From NCBI RefSeq assembly GCF_031157275.1, contig NZ_JAVIFW010000015.1, positions 62,001 to 126,000 on the forward strand: a stretch of 64,000 bases of DNA, in the 5' to 3' direction. This stretch comes from Streptomyces sp. LHD-70. Its GTDB lineage: Bacteria; Actinomycetota; Actinomycetes; Streptomycetales; Streptomycetaceae. Below the pieces are notes generated by a model that was not told the origin of the DNA, searched no databases, and saw only the letters and a program-made list of their open reading frames with translations. The position numbers and the translations under genes were made by a program. Positions 16,442 to 24,888 of this stretch are shown here, one piece after another; positions within the stretch are counted from its first letter, which is position 1, and each line of letters opens with the position of its first letter.

Positions 16442-17173
16442 TCAGCTTTCGTCGAGCGTGGCCTCGATCTCCCGGACCACACGCCACATCGGCGTCCGGC
16501 GTTTGGCGATCAGAACGACGACATCGTCCGTCTCCTGCCCGCCGGCACCTGGAACCTCCGCTCCCAAACCCCTGGAGTTCTGTACGAACTCCAGGGCGTG
16601 GTCCATGCGGGCCGCGACGTCCCCCCGCCCGCCGGAACGGAGCCACGACCGGAGCGCGTTGTTGTGGGCCGCAACCACCGAGGCCGCGATCACGTCGGCC
16701 CGCAGGGTTCCGTCGGACCATCCGGCAAAGCGACGCCGCAGGTAGTCAGCGAGGGTGCGCTCGTAGCGCCAGACCACGGACAGCTCGTGGGTGCGCAGTC
16801 CGGGAACGCTCTTGGTCAGGCGGTATCGCTGCACGGAGAAGGACGGGTTGAGTGCGTACATTCGCAGCACCAGGCGAGCGGCGTCGCAGACCCGGGCCAC
16901 GGGCTCCTCCTCGCCGGTCCCCTGCTGGAGAAACTCTGTCATCTCGGCGAGGCACCGCTCGTGATCGGGAAAGACCACGTCCTCCTTCGACGGGAAATAG
17001 CGGAAGAAGGACCGTCTTCCCACCCCGGCGAGGGCGACGATGTCGTCGATCGTGGTCTGTTCGAACCCGCGCCCCAGGAACAGTTCGAAGGCCGCCGCGA
17101 TCAGGGCGTCCCGCATCGATGGCTTCGCGGGGCCGTTGCCGACGCCGCCGCCGTGTCCCTGCACCTCACTCAT
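16442..17173 (-). CDS. TetR-family transcriptional repressor
   Basis: The 243-residue protein has the TetR N-terminal HTH at residues ~22-68 (ALIAAAFELFLGRGFEQTTI, VGRRSFFRYFPSKEDVV). The C-terminal ligand domain includes a basic/aromatic helix bundle; the last ~40 residues (VPGAGGQETDDVVVLIAKRR) are family-variable. Acyl-CoA-responsive TetR proteins are common beside beta-oxidation genes. It is divergent from the acyl-CoA dehydrogenase at 17348 and upstream of the DUF35 operon, and matching palindromes lie in both spacers, so it probably represses all three units including itself. Confidence 0.9.
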   Translation of the reverse strand: MSEVQGHGGGVGNGPAKPSMRDALIAAAFELFLGRGFEQTTIDDIVALAGVGRRSFFRYFPSKEDVVFPDHERCLAEMTEFLQQGTGEEEPVARVCDAARLVLRMYALNPSFSVQRYRLTKSVPGLRTHELSVVWRYERTLADYLRRRFAGWSDGTLRADVIAASVVAAHNNALRSWLRSGGRGDVAARMDHALEFVQNSRGLGAEVPGAGGQETDDVVVLIAKRRTPMWRVVREIEATLDES

Positions 17174-17250
17174 GCGGGGAACATAACACCGGTCGAAGCC
17201 GCTGCCGGGTGGGCCGGGGTACTCCGACCAGAGGGCCGAGGACTGGATTC

Positions 17251-17290
17251 ATGGCACTGAGTGTGCATACTTGAGGGTACTGAGTGCCAT
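17251..17290. promoter_or_regulatory. Putative TetR operator B (tandem GGNACTGAGTNCC)
   Basis: ATGGCACTGAGTGTGC begins at 17251 and GGTACTGAGTGCCAT ends at 17290. The outer ends (ATGGCACT/AGTGCCAT) are themselves inverted. The site lies between the divergent TetR and acyl-CoA dehydrogenase starts, 58 bases before the latter, and matches operator A at 16371. Confidence 0.75.
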
Positions 17291-17347
17291 CTTTTGATCG
17301 CCGCTGTGGCCGGGGAACCGGCCGGGACAGACTGGGGTATGCCTGCC

Positions 17348-18499
17348 ATGAGTCAGGATTTCGACCTGTACCGTCCGGCCGAGGAGCACGACATGCTCCG
17401 TGACGCGGTGCGTGCGCTCGCCGAGGCGAAGATCGCGCCGTTCGCCGCCGCGGTCGACGAGGAGGCCCGTTTCCCGCAGGAGGCCCTCGACGCGCTGACG
17501 GCGAACGACCTGCACGCCGTGCACGTGCCCGAGGCGTACGGCGGCGCGGGTGCCGACGCGCTCGCCACGGTGATCGTGATCGAGGAGGTGGCGCGGGTGT
17601 GCGCCTCGTCCTCGTTGATCCCGGCGGTGAACAAGCTGGGCTCGCTGCCGGTGATCCTGTCCGGTTCCGAGGAGCTGAAGAAGAAGTACATGGCGCCGCT
17701 GGCCAAGGGCGACGGGATGTTCTCGTACTGCCTGTCCGAGCCGGACGCGGGCTCGGACGCCGCGGGGATGAAGACCAAGGCCGTGCGCGACGGCGACTTC
17801 TGGGTGCTCAACGGTGTGAAGCGCTGGATCACCAACGCCGGTGTCTCGGAGTACTACACCGTGATGGCCGTGACCGACCCCGAGAAGCGGTCGAAGGGCA
17901 TAAGCGCGTTCGTCGTGGAGAAGGGCGACGAGGGCGTGTCCTTCGGCGCCCCGGAGAAGAAGCTCGGCATCAAGGGCTCGCCGACCCGTGAGGTCTACCT
18001 CGACAACGTCCGCATCCCCGCAGACCGCATGATCGGCGCCGAGGGCACCGGCTTCGCCACCGCGATGAAGACCCTGGACCACACCCGCATCACCATCGCG
18101 GCGCAGGCCCTCGGCATCGCGCAGGGCGCTCTCGACTACGCCAAGGGCTACGTCCAGGAGCGCAAGCAGTTCGGCAAGCCGATCGGCGACTTCCAGGGCG
18201 TGCAGTTCATGCTCGCCGACATGGCCATGAAGGTCGAGGCCGCCCGGCAGCTGACGTACGCGGCCGCCGCGAAGTCGGAGCGCGGCGATGCGGATCTGAC
18301 GTTCCAGGGCGCGGCCGCCAAGTGCTTCGCCTCGGACGTCGCCATGGAGGTCACCACCGACGCCGTCCAGCTCCTCGGTGGTTACGGCTACACCCGGGAC
18401 TACCCGGTCGAGCGCATGATGCGCGACGCCAAGATCACCCAGATCTACGAGGGCACCAACCAGGTCCAGCGCATCGTCATGGCCCGCAATCTGCCGTAG
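17348..18499 (+). CDS. Acyl-CoA dehydrogenase (copy 2)
   Basis: The start is ATG 17348 (MSQDFDLYRPAEEHD), giving 383 residues. Motifs are FSYCLSEPDAGSDAAGM, DFWVLNGVKRWITNAG, YVQERKQFGKPIGDFQ, LLGGYGYTRDYPVERMMRDA and QIYEGTNQVQRIVMAR, with the YEGTNQ Glu as probable catalytic base. Diverged paralogue of the enzyme at 8318 with the same downstream etfB-etfA order. The operator in its promoter points to TetR control, which copy 1 lacks. Probable substrate: a short or branched acyl-CoA, not decidable from sequence. Confidence 0.93.
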   Translation: MSQDFDLYRPAEEHDMLRDAVRALAEAKIAPFAAAVDEEARFPQEALDALTANDLHAVHVPEAYGGAGADALATVIVIEEVARVCASSSLIPAVNKLGSLPVILSGSEELKKKYMAPLAKGDGMFSYCLSEPDAGSDAAGMKTKAVRDGDFWVLNGVKRWITNAGVSEYYTVMAVTDPEKRSKGISAFVVEKGDEGVSFGAPEKKLGIKGSPTREVYLDNVRIPADRMIGAEGTGFATAMKTLDHTRITIAAQALGIAQGALDYAKGYVQERKQFGKPIGDFQGVQFMLADMAMKVEAARQLTYAAAAKSERGDADLTFQGAAAKCFASDVAMEVTTDAVQLLGGYGYTRDYPVERMMRDAKITQIYEGTNQVQRIVMARNLP

Positions 18500-18564
18500 T
18501 TCACCGACCCGGCACGGACCCGCGCCGGCGGGGAAAAGTATCGATCACTGTGAAGGGACGCCCA

Positions 18565-19350
18565 GTGAGCTTGAGGATCGTTGTCTGTGTGAAGTACGTG
18601 CCCGACGCCACCGGCGACCGGCACTTCGCCGAGGACCTGACCGTCGACCGTGACGACGTGGACGGCCTGCTGTCGGAGCTGGACGAGTATGCCGTCGAGC
18701 AGGCCCTGCAGATCGCCGACGAGGCCGATGACGCGGAGATCACCGTGCTGACAGTGGGCCCGGAGGACGCCAAGGACGCGCTGCGCAAGGCGTTGTCGAT
18801 GGGCGCGGACAAGGCCGTGCACGTGGAGGACGAGGACCTGCACGGCACCGACGCCCTGGGCACCTCCCTGGTGTTGGCCAAGGCCATCGAGCACACCGGA
18901 TACGACCTGGTGTTCTGTGGTATGTCCTCGACTGACGGCACGATGGGTGTGCTGCCGGCGCTGCTGGCCGAGCGGCTGGGCGTCCCGCAGGTCACCCTGC
19001 TCTCCGAGGTCTCGGTCGCCGATGGCGTGGTCACGGGCCGCCGGGACGGGGATGCCGCCACCGAGCAGCTTCAGGCCTCCCTGCCGACGGTGGTGTCGGT
19101 GACCGACCAGTCCGGCGAGGCCCGCTACCCCTCGTTCAAGGGGATCATGGCGGCCAAGAAGAAGCCGGTGGAGTCGTTGGACCTGTCCGACCTGGACCTG
19201 GAGGCCGAGCAGGTCGGCCTGGCGGGCGCCTGGACCACGGTGGACTCCGCTGCCCAGCGCCCGGCCCGCACCGCCGGCACGATCGTCAAGGACGAGGACG
19301 AGGGCGGCAAGCAGCTCGCGGAGTTCCTCGCGGGCCAAAAATTCATCTGA
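18565..19350 (+). CDS. etfB: Electron transfer flavoprotein beta subunit (copy 2)
   Basis: From GTG 18565 (VSLRIVVCVKYVPDATGDRH), 261 residues follow with the ETF-beta segments DEYAVEQALQIADEADDAE, VGPEDAKDALRKALSMGADK, GMSSTDGTMGVLPALLAERL and SGEARYPSFKGIMAAKKKPV, ending AGQKFI. The frame is open far upstream but only this start gives the family N terminus. It sits 65 bases after the dehydrogenase. Confidence 0.93.
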   Translation: MSLRIVVCVKYVPDATGDRHFAEDLTVDRDDVDGLLSELDEYAVEQALQIADEADDAEITVLTVGPEDAKDALRKALSMGADKAVHVEDEDLHGTDALGTSLVLAKAIEHTGYDLVFCGMSSTDGTMGVLPALLAERLGVPQVTLLSEVSVADGVVTGRRDGDAATEQLQASLPTVVSVTDQSGEARYPSFKGIMAAKKKPVESLDLSDLDLEAEQVGLAGAWTTVDSAAQRPARTAGTIVKDEDEGGKQLAEFLAGQKFI

Positions 19351-19411
19351 GCTTCGGCACCCTTCCCGACCGCCACCAGAACGCTTCGTTACCCGCAGGA
19401 GAACCATTCCC

Positions 19412-20374
19412 ATGGCTGAAGTTCTCGTCTATGTCGACCACGCCAGCGGCGCCGTCCGCAAGCCGACCCTCGAACTGTTGACCCTGGCCCGCCGGATCGG
19501 TGAGCCGGTAGCCGTCGCTCTCGGCTCCGGCGCCGAGAACACCGCCGCCGCGCTGGCCGAGCACGGCGCGGTCAAGGTACTGACCGCCGACGCGCCGGAG
19601 TTCGCCGAATACCTGGTGGTGCCGAAGGTGGACGCGCTGCAGGCCGCCTACGAGGCAGTCTCCCCGGCGGCGGTGCTGGTGCCGTCCTCCGCCGAAGGCA
19701 AGGAGATCGCGGCCCGTCTCGCGGTCCGTATCGGCTCCGGCATCATCACCGACGCCGTCGACCTTCAGGCCGGCGACGAGGGCCCGGTCGCGACCCAGTC
19801 CGCGTTCGCCGCCTCCTTCACCACCAAGTCCCGGGTCACCACGGGCACCCCGGTCATCACCGTCAAGCCCAACTCGGCCCCGGTCGAGCCGGCCCCGGCC
19901 GCCAGCGCGGTTGAGACCCTCGCTGTGACCTTCTCCGACCAGGCCACCGGCACCAAGGTCACCTCCCGCACACCGCAGGAGTCCACCGGCCGTCCGGAGC
20001 TGACCGAGGCCGCGATCGTCGTCTCCGGCGGCCGCGGCGTGGGCGGCGCCGAGCACTTCGGCGTCATCGAGGCGCTGGCCGACGCCCTCGGCGCGGCGGT
20101 CGGCGCCTCCCGGGCGGCGGTGGACGCCGGCTGGTACCCGCACTCCCACCAGGTCGGCCAGACCGGCAAGTCGGTCTCCCCGCAGCTGTACATCGCGTCG
20201 GGCATCTCCGGCGCGATCCAGCACCGGGCCGGCATGCAGACGTCCAAGACCATCGTGGCGATCAACAAGGACGCCGAGGCCCCGATCTTCGACCTCGTCG
20301 ACTACGGCGTCGTCGGCGACCTCTTCGACGTCGTCCCGCAGCTGACCGAAGAAGTCAAGACCCGCAAGGGCTGA
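19412..20374 (+). CDS. etfA: Electron transfer flavoprotein alpha subunit (copy 2)
   Basis: The 320-residue protein starts MAEVLVYVDHASGAVRKPT and carries the FAD-domain landmarks VVSGGRGVGGAEHF, GASRAAVDAGWYPHSHQVGQ, GKSVSPQLYIASGISGAIQH and INKDAEAPIFDLVDYGVVGD. It partners the beta subunit just upstream. The length and almost every motif equal copy 1; the differences are scattered, as expected of an older duplication kept functional. Confidence 0.94.
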   Translation: MAEVLVYVDHASGAVRKPTLELLTLARRIGEPVAVALGSGAENTAAALAEHGAVKVLTADAPEFAEYLVVPKVDALQAAYEAVSPAAVLVPSSAEGKEIAARLAVRIGSGIITDAVDLQAGDEGPVATQSAFAASFTTKSRVTTGTPVITVKPNSAPVEPAPAASAVETLAVTFSDQATGTKVTSRTPQESTGRPELTEAAIVVSGGRGVGGAEHFGVIEALADALGAAVGASRAAVDAGWYPHSHQVGQTGKSVSPQLYIASGISGAIQHRAGMQTSKTIVAINKDAEAPIFDLVDYGVVGDLFDVVPQLTEEVKTRKG

Positions 20375-20390
20375 GCCGATCGCCGATGCC

Positions 20391-21671
20391 ATGGGAACAC
20401 AGCACGGAAACCCCGAGAAGGACGGTGTCGATCCCGGCGTCCTTCAGGTCGTCGACGCGGTCGAGGCCTCGTTCGACCGCGTCGTCAGCAGCGCCGTGGA
20501 TGCGATCTGGGAACAGGTGCCCGCGTACGGAGCGAGTCCGGACGAACGGCTCCACAGCGATCTGACCGCGCACGTGCGGGTCATCTTCCGAGCGCTGCTG
20601 ACCAGCTTGCGGGAGGGCCGGCCTGCCCGGCGCGGAGATTTCCCGATCACCGCGGCTCAGGCGATGCACCGCGTCCACCAGGGCATTTCGCTGTCGGACT
20701 TCCTCCAGGCCTTCCGTATCGCACAGCTCACGCTGTGGGAGGGCGTGCTCGAGGTGGCGCAGGACGACCCGCGGACCCGCCAGGCCGCGCTGTCGCTCGT
20801 GGGGCACCTCATGCATGTGATCGAGGTGGGCAGCTCGGCTGCCGCGGAGGCGTACCTGGATGCCCAGCAGCATCGGCTGGCCGAGAGCGACCGGGTCCGC
20901 CGCGATCTGCTCGAGGACCTCCTTGCCCGCCGCGACCTCTCCCATGGGCCGAAGCAGGCGATGCTGCGCACGGCGGGGCTCGAGCCGGGGGTGCGGCTGG
21001 TCGTGGCGTCGGCCACGTCGATCGTGCCGCTGGCGGACGACCGTACGCTGCGCGACGCGGTGACCGCCGTGCGCAGGCATGTGTCCGCCGGTGCGCAGGG
21101 CCTCCTGGTCGTGCGGCAGGACGAGATCGTCGGCGTCGCGCCGGTGCCGCCCGGCGGGGCGCGGGCGGTTGTACACAACCTCGAGCGCGTCATCGCGGAG
21201 CTCGCCCGCGATGGCGTGCGGCTGAAGCTGGGGATCAGCACGGTTCACACCGGACCCGTCGAGGTGCCCGAGGCCTATGCCGAGGCCTGCGTCGCCAGAG
21301 ACGGGCTCGGCGGGGAACCGGGGGTACTCGCGCTGGCCCTGCTATCGAGCTTCGACTATCTGGTGCTGCGCGACGACGAGACCGCGCGGCGGCTGATCCG
21401 GCCGGAGGTGCGGCGGTTCGTCGAGGACGACCTTACGCGAGGCGGTGCGCTGATCTCGACGCTGCTCGAGTACATCGCCAGTGACCTCAACGCCAAGATC
21501 GCAGCGCATCGACTCCACATGCACGTGAACACCGCGTATTACCGGCTGGAGCGGATCGCCGAGCGCACCGGGTGCGACCTGCGCCGTTTCGCCGACGTCC
21601 TGGAGCTGTTGATCGCCGTGCGGCTGCTGGGCGTTCACAGCTCGGCAACACCGCTGTCGCAAACTTTGTGA
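20391..21671 (+). CDS. CdaR/PucR-type regulator with RsbT-like N-terminal region
   Basis: The 426-residue protein starts only 16 bases after etfA, so it is probably in the same transcript. The N-terminal ~150 residues are helical (VEASFDRVVSSAVDAIWEQV, MHRVHQGISLSDFLQAFRI), like the RsbT co-antagonist-type domain of such regulators. A GGDEF-like CdaR middle follows, and the C-terminal HTH_30 reads LNAKIAAHRLHMHVNTAYYR LERIAERTG. It likely regulates the acyl-CoA genes or the ligase 97 bases downstream; this is inference from position. Confidence 0.85.
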   Translation: MGTQHGNPEKDGVDPGVLQVVDAVEASFDRVVSSAVDAIWEQVPAYGASPDERLHSDLTAHVRVIFRALLTSLREGRPARRGDFPITAAQAMHRVHQGISLSDFLQAFRIAQLTLWEGVLEVAQDDPRTRQAALSLVGHLMHVIEVGSSAAAEAYLDAQQHRLAESDRVRRDLLEDLLARRDLSHGPKQAMLRTAGLEPGVRLVVASATSIVPLADDRTLRDAVTAVRRHVSAGAQGLLVVRQDEIVGVAPVPPGGARAVVHNLERVIAELARDGVRLKLGISTVHTGPVEVPEAYAEACVARDGLGGEPGVLALALLSSFDYLVLRDDETARRLIRPEVRRFVEDDLTRGGALISTLLEYIASDLNAKIAAHRLHMHVNTAYYRLERIAERTGCDLRRFADVLELLIAVRLLGVHSSATPLSQTL

Positions 21672-21768
21672 ACCGTCCACGACCCACCTTGTGGTCCGAC
21701 CACTAACCGTGATCGCGGCCGAGCCGTCACGGTAGGGGCGTTCCCCGAACGCTCACCCGGAGGTCCGG

Positions 21769-23343
21769 ATGCTCAACCTCGCCGTTCTGCTCGAAGACAC
21801 AGCACGAGAGGTCCCCGACCGGGTCGCGGTGGTACAGGCCGAGGCGCATTGGTCCTACGCCGAGATCGACGCGGCCGCGAACCAGGTGGCGGGCGGTCTC
21901 GCAGCCCGCGGCATCGGGCCGGGAGACCGGGTCGCGCTGAGCTGCCCGAACCTGCCGTACGTCCCGATCGTCTACTACGGGATCCTCAAGGCGGGCGCCA
22001 CGGTCGTGCCCCTGAACATCCTGCTGACCGAACGCGAGATCTCCTACCACCTCGAGGACTCCGGGGCGAAGGCGTACTTCTGCTTCGAGGGCAGCGACGC
22101 GCTGCCGACGGGCAAGGCCGGTTCCGCGGCGTTCGAGGCGACTCCGGGATGCGAGCACTTCATCGTGATCACCGCGGACCCGGTCGGCCGGTCCCCCTTC
22201 TCCTCGGCGGATTCCCTCGCCGAGTTTCGGCACAGCCGGCCCACGGAATTCGACACGGTGCCGACCGGCGAGACCGACACGGCCGTCGTGCTCTACACGA
22301 GCGGCACCACGGGCAGGCCCAAGGGCGCGGAACTGACCCACAGCAACATGGTGCACAACGCGCTGCTGATGAACCGGCTGTGCGACATGAACGAGCAGGA
22401 CGTCCATCTGATCACCCTGCCGCTGTTCCACTCCTTCGGCCAGACAGTGCAGATGAACGCCGGCTTCGCCAGCGGGGCCACCGCGGTGCTGCTGCCCCGG
22501 TTCGACGCCGGGCAGGCACTGGAGCTCATGGAGCGTGAGCAGGTCACCTTCTTCGCGGGCGTGCCCACGATGTACTGGGCGCTGTTGAACTGCGAGTCGG
22601 CGGACCGGCCCGACCTGAAGCGCATCACGAGCAGTCTGCGGGTGTGCGTCTCCGCCGGTTCGGCCCTGCCTCTGGAGGTGCTCAGGGCATTCGAGGAACG
22701 GTTTGGTGTGCCGATCCTCGAAGGATACGGACTGTCCGAGACCAGCCCGATCGCCACGTTCAACCGCGGCCGTGCACGCCGCCCCGGCTCCATCGGACTG
22801 CCGGTGTGGGGCGTCGAGGTGAAGGTCGTCCGTGCCGACGGATCGGAAGCCGATGTCGAGGAGCCGGGAGAGATCTGCGTCCGCGGCCACAACGTGATGA
22901 AGGGGTATCTGGACCGACCGGAGGCGACCGCCGAGGCGATCGACCGGCAGGGATGGTTCCGCACCGGCGACGTCGGCAAGCGGGACCGGGACGGCTACCT
23001 GTTCATCGTGGACCGCAAGAAGGACCTCATCATCCGCGGTGGGTTCAACGTCTACCCGCGGGAGCTCGAGGAGGTCCTGATGACCCACCCCGATGTGAGC
23101 CTCGTCGCCGTCGCGGGCATCCCGCACGAGAGCCACGGCGAGGAGGTCAAAGCCTTCGTCATCCGCCGCCCCGGCGCGACCACCGACGAGGACGAGCTGG
23201 TCGCGTGGTGCAGGCGGAACATGGCGGGGTACAAGTACCCGCGCATCGTGGAGTTCCGCGACTCCCTGCCGATGACCAGCACCGGGAAGATCCTCAAGCG
23301 TGAGCTGGTCAGCCGGACGGGAAGCGCCGGCGCGGCTGGCTGA
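21769..23343 (+). CDS. AMP-forming acyl-CoA ligase (long/medium-chain or aryl)
   Basis: The 524-residue protein has all ANL-superfamily motifs: the P-loop-like VVLYTSGTTGRPKGAELTHS near residue 175, LITLPLFHSFGQ, EGYGLSETSPIATFN, the hinge GWFRTGDVGKRDRDGYLFIV, DRKKDLIIRGGFNVYPRELE, and the C-terminal catalytic lysine in MTSTGKILKREL. It activates a carboxylic acid to acyl-CoA, feeding the dehydrogenases upstream. It starts at ATG 21769 after GGAGG. It follows the CdaR gene by 97 bases and may have its own promoter. Confidence 0.93.
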   Translation: MLNLAVLLEDTAREVPDRVAVVQAEAHWSYAEIDAAANQVAGGLAARGIGPGDRVALSCPNLPYVPIVYYGILKAGATVVPLNILLTEREISYHLEDSGAKAYFCFEGSDALPTGKAGSAAFEATPGCEHFIVITADPVGRSPFSSADSLAEFRHSRPTEFDTVPTGETDTAVVLYTSGTTGRPKGAELTHSNMVHNALLMNRLCDMNEQDVHLITLPLFHSFGQTVQMNAGFASGATAVLLPRFDAGQALELMEREQVTFFAGVPTMYWALLNCESADRPDLKRITSSLRVCVSAGSALPLEVLRAFEERFGVPILEGYGLSETSPIATFNRGRARRPGSIGLPVWGVEVKVVRADGSEADVEEPGEICVRGHNVMKGYLDRPEATAEAIDRQGWFRTGDVGKRDRDGYLFIVDRKKDLIIRGGFNVYPRELEEVLMTHPDVSLVAVAGIPHESHGEEVKAFVIRRPGATTDEDELVAWCRRNMAGYKYPRIVEFRDSLPMTSTGKILKRELVSRTGSAGAAG

Positions 23344-23525
23344 AGACCTCTCCCTTGCAGAACCCGAAGGCGGCCGACAGGGCGCCTCGTACACCAGGGC
23401 CTCGCCGCCGTCGCCGTGCAAGGCGCCGTCGCGTACGTCGAAGTGCCAGTCGCTGCCGTACTTCGACTCCGCGTCGGCGATCCGCCGGAGCCTGGCGTCG
23501 CCGACCACCCTCACCACTTCCGCAA
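23309..23525 (-). pseudogene. Remnant of a pyridoxamine-5'-phosphate-oxidase-like flavoprotein (C-terminal)
   Basis: Leftward, VVRVVGDARLRRIADAESKY and HFDVRDGALHGDGGEALVYE match the C-terminal part of a PNPOx-like FMN-binding protein; after about 23385 the frame shifts and AFGFCKGEVFSQPRRRF completes it. The N-terminal FMN half is missing. It overlaps the end of the ligase by ~35 bases. Confidence 0.6.
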
Positions 23526-23667
23526 GAGCCGAGTTTCCGGCACACCCAGGGGCCCGCGGCGGCGAGGAGCTTTCGAAACATGCCCCAGCTGCCTGAAACC
23601 CGGTGCCCACACCCGGGGATCAACCTCATCGATGAGGTAACCCACCACTGGCTACGGGCGATCACCG

Positions 23668-23989
23668 TCACCCGCGTGCTCGGTCTGGGCGTCGGTGAGG
23701 TCGCCGCGTGCGGTGAGTCGCAGGCAGGGAGAAGCGGTCGGGCACCGACGGCGGCCGGTAGCAGCCCACCACCACGCCTGCCTTCCGGCACGCCCTTGCC
23801 CAGGTCACGGCGGCCTCCGGCGAGGGCCCGCGGACAGACACCATGGCCGCGTCCGGCACGCTCGCCTCCTGGCCCGGCGGCGACCAGGCCCGCCGACAGC
23901 CGCCGGGCCACCTGGCAGGCCCGGGCAGCGCTCTGTGGCTCCTCGCGTAGCAGGTGCAGTGCGCCCAGCGCCGCGCCTCGTATCGTCAA
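23668..23989 (-). pseudogene. bioF: Remnant of 8-amino-7-oxononanoate synthase (C-terminal), multiply frameshifted
   Basis: Leftward, three frames in succession spell the end of a BioF-type enzyme: GAALGALHLLREEPQ and ARRLSAGLVAAG (about 23980-23880), then PDAAMVSVRGPSPEAAVTWA and CRKAGVVVGCYRPPSVPD (23859-23725), then LRLTARGDLTDAQTEHAG (to about 23670). The PLP-lysine domain is absent. At least two single-base shifts mark it as dead. No other biotin genes are seen near it. Confidence 0.7.
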
Positions 23990-23990
23990 G

Positions 23991-24177
23991 GCCTGAGCGG
24001 GCCCGCGGCGAACGCATCGGCCGGCCGCCCGCGATGACGAGAGAGCAGGTTCAGCACGCGCGGGGCTAGCTGACGGACCCGGAGAACACGATCACGTCCA
24101 TCGCCAATCTCTTGGGCGTCTCCAGGACCACGCTCTACAAGTACGTGCCGGAACTGGCGGCAGGGCGGGACTCCTAA
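23991..24177 (+). pseudogene. Serine recombinase (resolvase/invertase) C-terminal HTH fragment
   Basis: The frame reads PERARGERIGRPPAMTREQ, an in-frame TAG at 24067-24069, then NTITSIANLLGVSRTTLYKY and a stop at 24175-24177. This is the DNA-binding end of a Tn3-type resolvase. The catalytic serine domain is missing and the internal stop makes it non-functional. Confidence 0.75.
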
Positions 24178-24180
24178 GGC

Positions 24181-24545
24181 GTGTTTGAGATGTGGTCACA
24201 GTGCTTGCCCTATCAGGGCGGGTTGGACGGTGGCCTCGTAGCGGACCGCGAGTTTGTCGTACCGAGTCGCGACGCCTCTGGCCTGCTTCAGCAGGCCGAT
24301 CCGGTTCTCGGCCTTGTGCCTGCGCTTGCACTTTTCGCGGTCGAAGCCGGGTGGGCGTCCGCCTGCCGAGCCCCGGCCAGGCGATGTCCGGCCTGGTCAC
24401 GCTTCTCCGGAATGGTGTGCGGGATCTGCCGTCGGCGCAGGTACTCACGGATCTCGCGAGAGGAGTATGCGACGCCTCGGCGCACACAGCCGCCGTCTCC
24501 GCCGACAACGACGGCACGGCGGGCATCCCGCAGCAGGCCGGGTCC
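24181..24545 (-). pseudogene. IS5-family transposase, C-terminal fragment
   Basis: Leftward, AYSSREIREYLRRRQIPHTI and PEKRDQAGHRLA (to about 24380) continue after a frameshift as GRPPGFDREKCKRRHKAENR and IGLLKQARGVATRYDKLAVR, ending at a TGA at 24198-24196. This is the end of a DDE_Tnp_1-type IS5 transposase containing the last catalytic Glu (KAENRIG). The left boundary near 24181 (GGCGTGTTTGAGATG) resembles an IS5-type terminal sequence. The N-terminal two thirds are absent. Confidence 0.75.
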
Positions 24546-24569
24546 CCCGACGATCGGCCCGCACCCGCC

Positions 24570-24625
24570 GCAAGCGGCAAGCGGCAAGCGGCAAGCGGCA
24601 AGCGGCAAGCGGCAAGCGGCAAGCG
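24570..24625. repeat. Heptanucleotide tandem repeat, 8 x GCAAGCG
   Basis: Eight perfect head-to-tail copies of GCAAGCG span 24570-24625, between the IS5 remnant and the small transporter-subunit gene. Because 7 is not a multiple of 3, copy-number changes would shift any reading frame through it. Confidence 0.9.
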
Positions 24626-24661
24626 AACGAACAGAAGGCACAGTGAACACCCTCGCTGAGC

Positions 24662-24772
24662 GTGTACATCCTGATCTGGCCCGTCATCGTGGCCGGAGTG
24701 CTGTACACGATCTGCCGCGGTTTCGTCCGTGAGTGGCTTGAGGCCCGCCGTAAGGGACAACATCTGATCTGA
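24662..24772 (+). CDS. Putative transporter small subunit (36 residues)
   Basis: A short frame from GTG 24662 (or CTG 24656) reads VYILIWPVIVAGVLYTICRG then FVREWLEARRKGQHLI and a stop at 24770-24772. One hydrophobic segment followed by a basic amphipathic tail matches the tiny putative transporter small-subunit proteins encoded beside sodium:solute-symporter-like carriers in Streptomyces. The usual large carrier gene is not adjacent; the upstream side is transposon debris and a tandem repeat. A clear ribosome site is not visible. Too short for standard gene calling, but conserved in pattern. Confidence 0.55.
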   Translation: MYILIWPVIVAGVLYTICRGFVREWLEARRKGQHLI

Positions 24773-24795
24773 GCGCATGCATGCCGCGCCCGCCC

Positions 24796-24836
24796 GACAA
24801 CGGGCATCGCCACCGCAGTTGGCGATGCCCGTCGTC
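24796..24836. terminator. Bidirectional terminator hairpin
   Basis: Arms 24796-24812 (GACAACGGGCATCGCCA) and 24820-24836 pair over 17 bases with one mismatch and a 7-base loop. It stands between the small transporter-subunit gene and the convergent agmatinase gene. Confidence 0.8.
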
Positions 24837-24888
24837 GCGTCGCTCACCGTGCCGCTCGCGGGCCCCGTACCGCCAGTGCCCGTTCACG

